DNA from: an uncultured Hyphomicrobiales bacterium
Lineage (GTDB): Bacteria > Pseudomonadota > Alphaproteobacteria > Rhizobiales > Beijerinckiaceae
Length of the DNA stretch: 64,000 nt
Assembly (NCBI GenBank): GCA_903900975.1
Contig: CAIUPE010000054.1
Span: forward strand, 47,960-111,959
Reading direction: 5' to 3'
The translations under genes were made by a program, and so were the position numbers. Below the pieces are notes generated by a model. It had not been told where the DNA came from. It was given only the letters and a program-made list of their open reading frames with translations, and did no database searches. Of this stretch, positions 60,493-64,000 are shown in pieces (within the stretch, counting starts at the first letter, position 1; each line of letters begins with the position of its first letter).

Positions 60493-60538
60493 GCATGCGG
60501 GCGAAAAAGTGGTTACCGGTTTTTCGCGAAAAGCATGC
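60493..60538. repeat. Dispersed palindromic repeat upstream of ffh
   Basis: Outer arms GCATGC (60493-60498 and 60533-60538) flank inner arms GCGAAAAA (60501-60508) and TTTTTCGC (60520-60527), around a core GTGGTTACCGG. Similar elements with this GCGAAAA...TTTTCGC core occur in many copies in Hyphomicrobiales intergenic regions. It lies in the 5' leader of ffh. Confidence 0.7.
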
Positions 60539-60558
60539 GCAACTAGGGAAAGTCTTCG

Positions 60559-62112
60559 ATGTTCGAAAGTCTGAGCGACAAGCTCTCCGGCATTCTGAAC
60601 GCGCTTACGCGTCGCGGCGCGTTGAGCGAGGAAGACGTTAACCTTGCGCTTCGCGAAGTCCGCCGTGCGCTGATCGAGGCCGACGTCGCGCTTGATGTTG
60701 TGCGCAGCTTCACCGACAAAGTGCGCGAGCGCGCGGTGGGTGCGGAAGTCGTCCGCTCGGTGTCGCCGGGGCAGATGGTCATCAAGATCGTCAATGATGT
60801 TCTGGTGGATACGCTAGGCTCGGAAGCCTCGCCGATTGATCTCGAAGCTGTGCCGCCGGTAGCCATTTTGATGGTGGGCTTGCAGGGCTCGGGCAAAACC
60901 ACCTCGACCGGTAAAATCGCCAAGCGCCTCACCGACCGCATGAAGCGCAAGGTGCTGATGGCCTCGCTCGACACGCGCCGTCCGGCCGCGATGGAGCAAT
61001 TGGCAAGCCTCGGCAAGCAACTCTCGATTGAAGTGCTCCCCATCGTCGCGGGCCAAAGCGCGGTACAAATCGCCAAGCGTGCGATGGAAGCGGCCCGTTT
61101 GGGTGGTTTCGATGTCGTAATGCTCGACACCGCCGGCCGCACCACGGTCGACGAGGAGTTGATGGCGGAAGTGGCCGAGGTAAAAGCCTCAACCAGGCCG
61201 CATGAAGTGTTGCTCGTTGCCGATGCGCTGACCGGACAAGACGCGGTCAACACCGCAAAAGCCTTTGACGAGCGCGTGGGGATTACCGGCATCGTGCTCA
61301 CCCGCGTTGATGGCGATGGCCGTGGCGGCGCAGCACTTTCGATGCGCGCAGTTACCGGCAAGCCGATTAAGCTCGTGGGTACTGGCGAAAAAATGGATGC
61401 GCTGGAGGATTTCCATCCAGCCCGCATCGCCAACCGCATTTTGGGCATGGGCGATGTGGTTTCGCTCGTTGAAAAAGCGGTCGAGAATATCGATCAGGAA
61501 AAGGCGATGCGCACCGCCGAGCGGATGCGCAAAGGCCAGTTCGATCTCTCCGATATGCGCGACCAGTTGCAGCAAATTGAAAAAATCGGCGGCGTCGGCG
61601 GGCTGATGGGCATGATCCCCGGCGTTGCCAAAATGAAAAACCAGATCGCCGCCTCCCATCTCGATGGCAAAGTGGTGAAGCACCAGATCGCCATTGTGAA
61701 TTCGATGACGGCGGCGGAACGCAAAAACCCCGACCTCCTCAAAGCCTCGCGCAAAAAACGCATCGCAGCGGGTGCGGGGGTTTCGGTTGAACTCGTCAAC
61801 CGGTTGCTGAAGCAACATCGGCAAATGGCCGATATGATGAAAATGATGGGCCAAAACAAGCGCGGCGGGCCGATGGCCGGTCTTGCGAATATGTTCGGCC
61901 TTGGCGGCGGCATGCCCTTGCCTGAAGAAATCGCAGCGATGCAAAAGCAGATGGGTGGCGGGCAAGGCTTACCGGAATTTCCGGGTGCCGCAAAAGCGCC
62001 TGCCGGTCTGCCCTCTATGCCCGGTTCTGCCCCTAAACTACCCGGTCTCGGCGTTAAACCAACGCTTCCCGGTCTAGGCAGCTTCAACCCGTTCGGGGGG
62101 AAGAAGAAGTGA
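60559..62112 (+). CDS. ffh: Signal recognition particle protein Ffh
   Basis: This 517-residue SRP54 GTPase has the N domain, the G domain with LMVGLQGSGKTTSTGKIAK (G1), DTAGRTTVDEELM, TRVDGDGRGG, and the Met-rich M domain (about 300-450; MRDQLQQIEKIGGVGGLMGM). A long C-terminal tail with repeated LPGLG-type Pro/Gly/Leu motifs ends in basic residues. Ffh binds 4.5S RNA and signal peptides on nascent membrane proteins. AGGGAAAG precedes the ATG. Confidence 0.97.
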   Translation: MFESLSDKLSGILNALTRRGALSEEDVNLALREVRRALIEADVALDVVRSFTDKVRERAVGAEVVRSVSPGQMVIKIVNDVLVDTLGSEASPIDLEAVPPVAILMVGLQGSGKTTSTGKIAKRLTDRMKRKVLMASLDTRRPAAMEQLASLGKQLSIEVLPIVAGQSAVQIAKRAMEAARLGGFDVVMLDTAGRTTVDEELMAEVAEVKASTRPHEVLLVADALTGQDAVNTAKAFDERVGITGIVLTRVDGDGRGGAALSMRAVTGKPIKLVGTGEKMDALEDFHPARIANRILGMGDVVSLVEKAVENIDQEKAMRTAERMRKGQFDLSDMRDQLQQIEKIGGVGGLMGMIPGVAKMKNQIAASHLDGKVVKHQIAIVNSMTAAERKNPDLLKASRKKRIAAGAGVSVELVNRLLKQHRQMADMMKMMGQNKRGGPMAGLANMFGLGGGMPLPEEIAAMQKQMGGGQGLPEFPGAAKAPAGLPSMPGSAPKLPGLGVKPTLPGLGSFNPFGGKKK

Positions 62113-62126
62113 GAAACCCTTTCACC

Positions 62127-62212
62127 CGTCATTGCGAGCGAACGCGAAGCAACCCAGCTGATGCAGCCAAAAAAGGCTGGATTGCTTCGTCGCTTAGCTC
62201 CTCGCAAGGACG
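62127..62212. repeat. Dispersed palindromic repeat between ffh and rpsP
   Basis: Two imperfect inverted arms, CGTCATTGCGAGCGAACGCG at 62127 onwards and GCTTCGTCGCTTAGCTCCTC around 62184, form a long hairpin. The outer part CGTCATTGCGAGCG pairs with CTCCTCGCAAGGACG. This is the widespread alphaproteobacterial palindrome reading GTCATTGCGAGCG...GATTGCTTCG. Confidence 0.75.
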
Positions 62213-62263
62213 ATGAAGATCAAAACCAACCAACCTAAAACCTAACCAAGAAAGTCCAGTCCA

Positions 62264-62725
62264 ATGTCAGTTAAAATTCGTCTCGCCCGCGGTGGCGCTA
62301 AGAAGCGTCCACATTATTCGATCGTTGTTGCCGATAGCCGCTTTGCGCGCGATGGCCGTTTCATCGAGAAGCTCGGCACGTTCGATCCAATGAAGCCGAA
62401 GGATTCGGCTGAGCGCGTGCATTTCGATCATGACAAGGCCAAGGCTTGGCTCGCCAAGGGCGCGCAGCCTACCGACCGCGTCGAGCGTTTCTTGGAAGCC
62501 GCTGGCTTGTGGACCCGCAAGGCCCGCGTCAACCCAGAAAAGGCCAAGCCAAAGAAGAAGGCTCAGGAGCGTCTCGACGCTGCCGCAGCTGAAGTCGAAA
62601 AGGCCGCTGCTGCTATCGTTGCCGCCGCTGAAGCCGAAAAAGCAGCCGCCGCTGCCGCCGCTGAAGCTGCTGCCGCTCCTGCACCCGTTGCAGAAGAGCC
62701 AGCCGCCGAACCAGCAGCCGAGTAA
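62264..62725 (+). CDS. rpsP: 30S ribosomal protein S16
   Basis: This 153-residue protein has the S16 core (about 1-85): [39 protein letters not shown] and [21 protein letters not shown] long Ala/Glu/Lys-rich tail of about 65 residues follows, as in other Hyphomicrobiales. It heads the conserved rpsP-rimM-trmD operon. Confidence 0.97.
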   Translation: MSVKIRLARGGAKKRPHYSIVVADSRFARDGRFIEKLGTFDPMKPKDSAERVHFDHDKAKAWLAKGAQPTDRVERFLEAAGLWTRKARVNPEKAKPKKKAQERLDAAAAEVEKAAAAIVAAAEAEKAAAAAAAEAAAAPAPVAEEPAAEPAAE

Positions 62726-62734
62726 GGACAAGCC

Positions 62735-63289
62735 ATGGCCCGCCAACCTTCCGAGAAGACCGTTACCGGACTTGTGGAGGTTGGCGTGTTTGGCGCCCCA
62801 CACGGCGTGAAGGGGGAGATGCGTCTCAAATCCTTCACGGCGGACCCTTTGGGCATTCAAGACTATGCGCCGCTGACGGATAAAACCGGCCAGCGGCGTT
62901 TTGTTCTCAAAACTGCCCGGCTCGTCAAAGACGATATGCTGGTGGTAGCCGTTGAAGGCGTATCGGATCGCAGTGCCGCCGAGGCGCTGACCAATCTCAC
63001 TTTATGGGTTCCGCGCGACCAATTGCCGGAGCCCGATGAGGAAGAATTCTACCACGCCGATCTGATCGGTCTCGTGGCCCACGCCCCCGATGAAACCGTG
63101 CTTGGCACGGTCACCGCGGTGCATGATTTTGGCGCGGGCGATATTTTGGACATTGCACCTCTCATCGATGGCCCGTCACTATTGGTGCCGTTCACCAAAG
63201 CGATTGTGCCGGTGGTTGATCTCGCCGCTGGCCGGTTGACGGTTATCCTGCCCGATGAAGTTGAGGGTGAGGAGCGCCCCGGCGCATGA
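62735..63289 (+). CDS. rimM: 16S rRNA processing protein RimM
   Basis: This 184-residue protein has an N-terminal RimM domain ([38 protein letters not shown]) and a C-terminal PRC-barrel ([45 protein letters not shown]). It assists 30S maturation and binds S19. Its end overlaps trmD in an ATGA junction. Confidence 0.96.
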   Translation: MARQPSEKTVTGLVEVGVFGAPHGVKGEMRLKSFTADPLGIQDYAPLTDKTGQRRFVLKTARLVKDDMLVVAVEGVSDRSAAEALTNLTLWVPRDQLPEPDEEEFYHADLIGLVAHAPDETVLGTVTAVHDFGAGDILDIAPLIDGPSLLVPFTKAIVPVVDLAAGRLTVILPDEVEGEERPGA

Positions 63290-63981
63290 GCGGCTTTCGG
63301 GCTGATGTACTGACCTTATTTCCCGAGATGTTTCCCGGCTCACTCGGCCTGTCGCTCGCGGGCGAGGCGCTCAAAACAGGCCGCTGGTCGCTCAACGCGC
63401 ATGATATTCGCGCGCATGGTTTAGGCAAACACCGTGCGGTGGATGATTCACCCGCCGGTGGCGGTGCGGGCATGGTGCTGCGTGCCGATGTATTGGCCAA
63501 TGCCATTGATGCGGTGGCTTCGCCGGAAGATCACCGCCCCCTTCTGCTGATGAGCCCGCGCGGCAAACCACTGACACAAGATTTCGTCCGCGAATTGGCG
63601 TCAGGGCCGGGCGTGGTCATCGTGTGCGGTCGCTTTGAAGGTGTCGATGAACGGGTCATCGAAGGCCGTCATCTCATCGAGATATCCATCGGCGATTATA
63701 TCTTATCCGGCGGCGAACCCGCAGCCCTCGTGTTGCTCGATGCCTGCGTACGTCTGCTTCCGGGCGTGATGGGCAAACTGGAATCGGGCGAAGACGAGAG
63801 CTTCGAAAACGGACTTTTAGAATACCCGCATTACACCAAGCCCCGCGACTGGGAAGGGCGAACGACCCCCGAGATTTTGCTCTCAGGCGATCACGCCAAA
63901 ATCGCCAAATGGCGCCGCGAACAGGCCGAAAAGCTGACGCAAGAGAGACGGCCGGATTTAATGGGTAAGCGCAGAAATTAG
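63286..63981 (+). CDS. trmD: tRNA (guanine-N1)-methyltransferase TrmD
   Basis: This 231-residue SPOUT enzyme shows [32 protein letters not shown], the knot motifs [30 protein letters not shown], and [20 protein letters not shown]. It methylates G37 next to the anticodon to keep the reading frame. Followed by about 20 bases to the end of the window. Confidence 0.97.
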   Translation: MSGFRADVLTLFPEMFPGSLGLSLAGEALKTGRWSLNAHDIRAHGLGKHRAVDDSPAGGGAGMVLRADVLANAIDAVASPEDHRPLLLMSPRGKPLTQDFVRELASGPGVVIVCGRFEGVDERVIEGRHLIEISIGDYILSGGEPAALVLLDACVRLLPGVMGKLESGEDESFENGLLEYPHYTKPRDWEGRTTPEILLSGDHAKIAKWRREQAEKLTQERRPDLMGKRRN

Positions 63982-64000
63982 CCAAACCGAACCGCGGGCC

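Larger units (their letters stand above)
60206..60558. other. 353-base intergenic region before ffh
   Basis: No gene is supported here. It holds a likely sigma-70 promoter for ffh (60345-60373), a possible small hairpin with the arms GCGCCC/GGGCGC around 60448-60462, and a dispersed palindromic repeat (60493-60538) just before ffh. A 4.5S RNA is not seen. Confidence 0.6.

Overview
The window is a gene-dense stretch of an alphaproteobacterial chromosome, with no rRNA operon, IS element, prophage or CRISPR array. Evidence for Alphaproteobacteria includes a CarD regulator, a split three-gene transhydrogenase (pntAa, pntAb, pntB), a pro-type aa3 oxidase subunit IV, a DUF2125 protein, the metX-metW pair, a perfect CtrA-type box before ftsK and 6S RNA directly upstream of the 5-formyltetrahydrofolate cyclo-ligase gene. 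Gene order and two dispersed palindromic repeats suggest Hyphomicrobiales (Rhizobiales), but genus cannot be read from the sequence. Base composition is moderately GC-rich by eye, with two clearly AT-richer patches.

Layout. 1-4604: end of parB, then a leftward operon leuS-lptE-holA. 4732-9433: yggS, an HAD phosphatase, an L,D-transpeptidase, an OmpR-type regulator with a degenerate receiver overlapping a cyclic-nucleotide-binding protein, xthA and lolA. 9456-15009: ftsK behind a CtrA-type box, glnK-amtB behind a sigma-54-type promoter, and tesB. 15301-23053: ubiH-type monooxygenase, chaC-type protein, DUF2125 protein, an aromatic amino acid set (chorismate mutase, hisC, tyrA) and metX-metW. 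23137-28919: xerD, a fused aroK-aroB gene, a CorC-type protein and a motA-motB pair. 29024-37149: ferredoxin, carD, M48 lipoprotein protease, tRNA-Arg(CCT), a beta-barrel protein, two YdcH proteins, purE-purK, rpsU and a TPR lipoprotein. 37305-42329: pntB-pntAb-pntAa, oxidase subunit IV, a YmdB-type phosphodiesterase and yebC.

42330-43104 is an AT-rich insert between yebC and ruvC. It holds a Panacea (SocA-like, DUF4065) protein and an overlapping gene for a small two-helix membrane protein, which together look like a toxin-antitoxin pair of the Panacea type with an unrecognised membrane partner. 43197-50627: ruvC, a PaiB-type flavin protein, ruvA, ruvB, ybgC, tolQ, tolR, tolA, tolB and a RidA protein, with pal not following tolB. 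50708-58546: acnA, ccmA-ccmB, 5-FCL with 6S RNA, a TauE/SafE permease and prpE. 58660-58870 is a second AT-rich patch holding a deleted remnant of a RelE/HigB-type killer and antidote module, with the toxin N-terminus joined out of frame to the antitoxin C-terminus. 58895-63981: an MHS-family transporter, then ffh, rpsP, rimM and trmD with palindromic repeats in the gaps.

Most genes are core housekeeping: envelope biogenesis and division (lptE, lolA, ftsK, tol, L,D-transpeptidase), recombination and repair (ruv, xerD, xthA), aromatic, methionine and purine synthesis, translation and protein targeting. The novelty lies in the intact Panacea pair, the collapsed killer/antidote module, the regulator with the degenerate receiver, and the control sites before glnK and ftsK.
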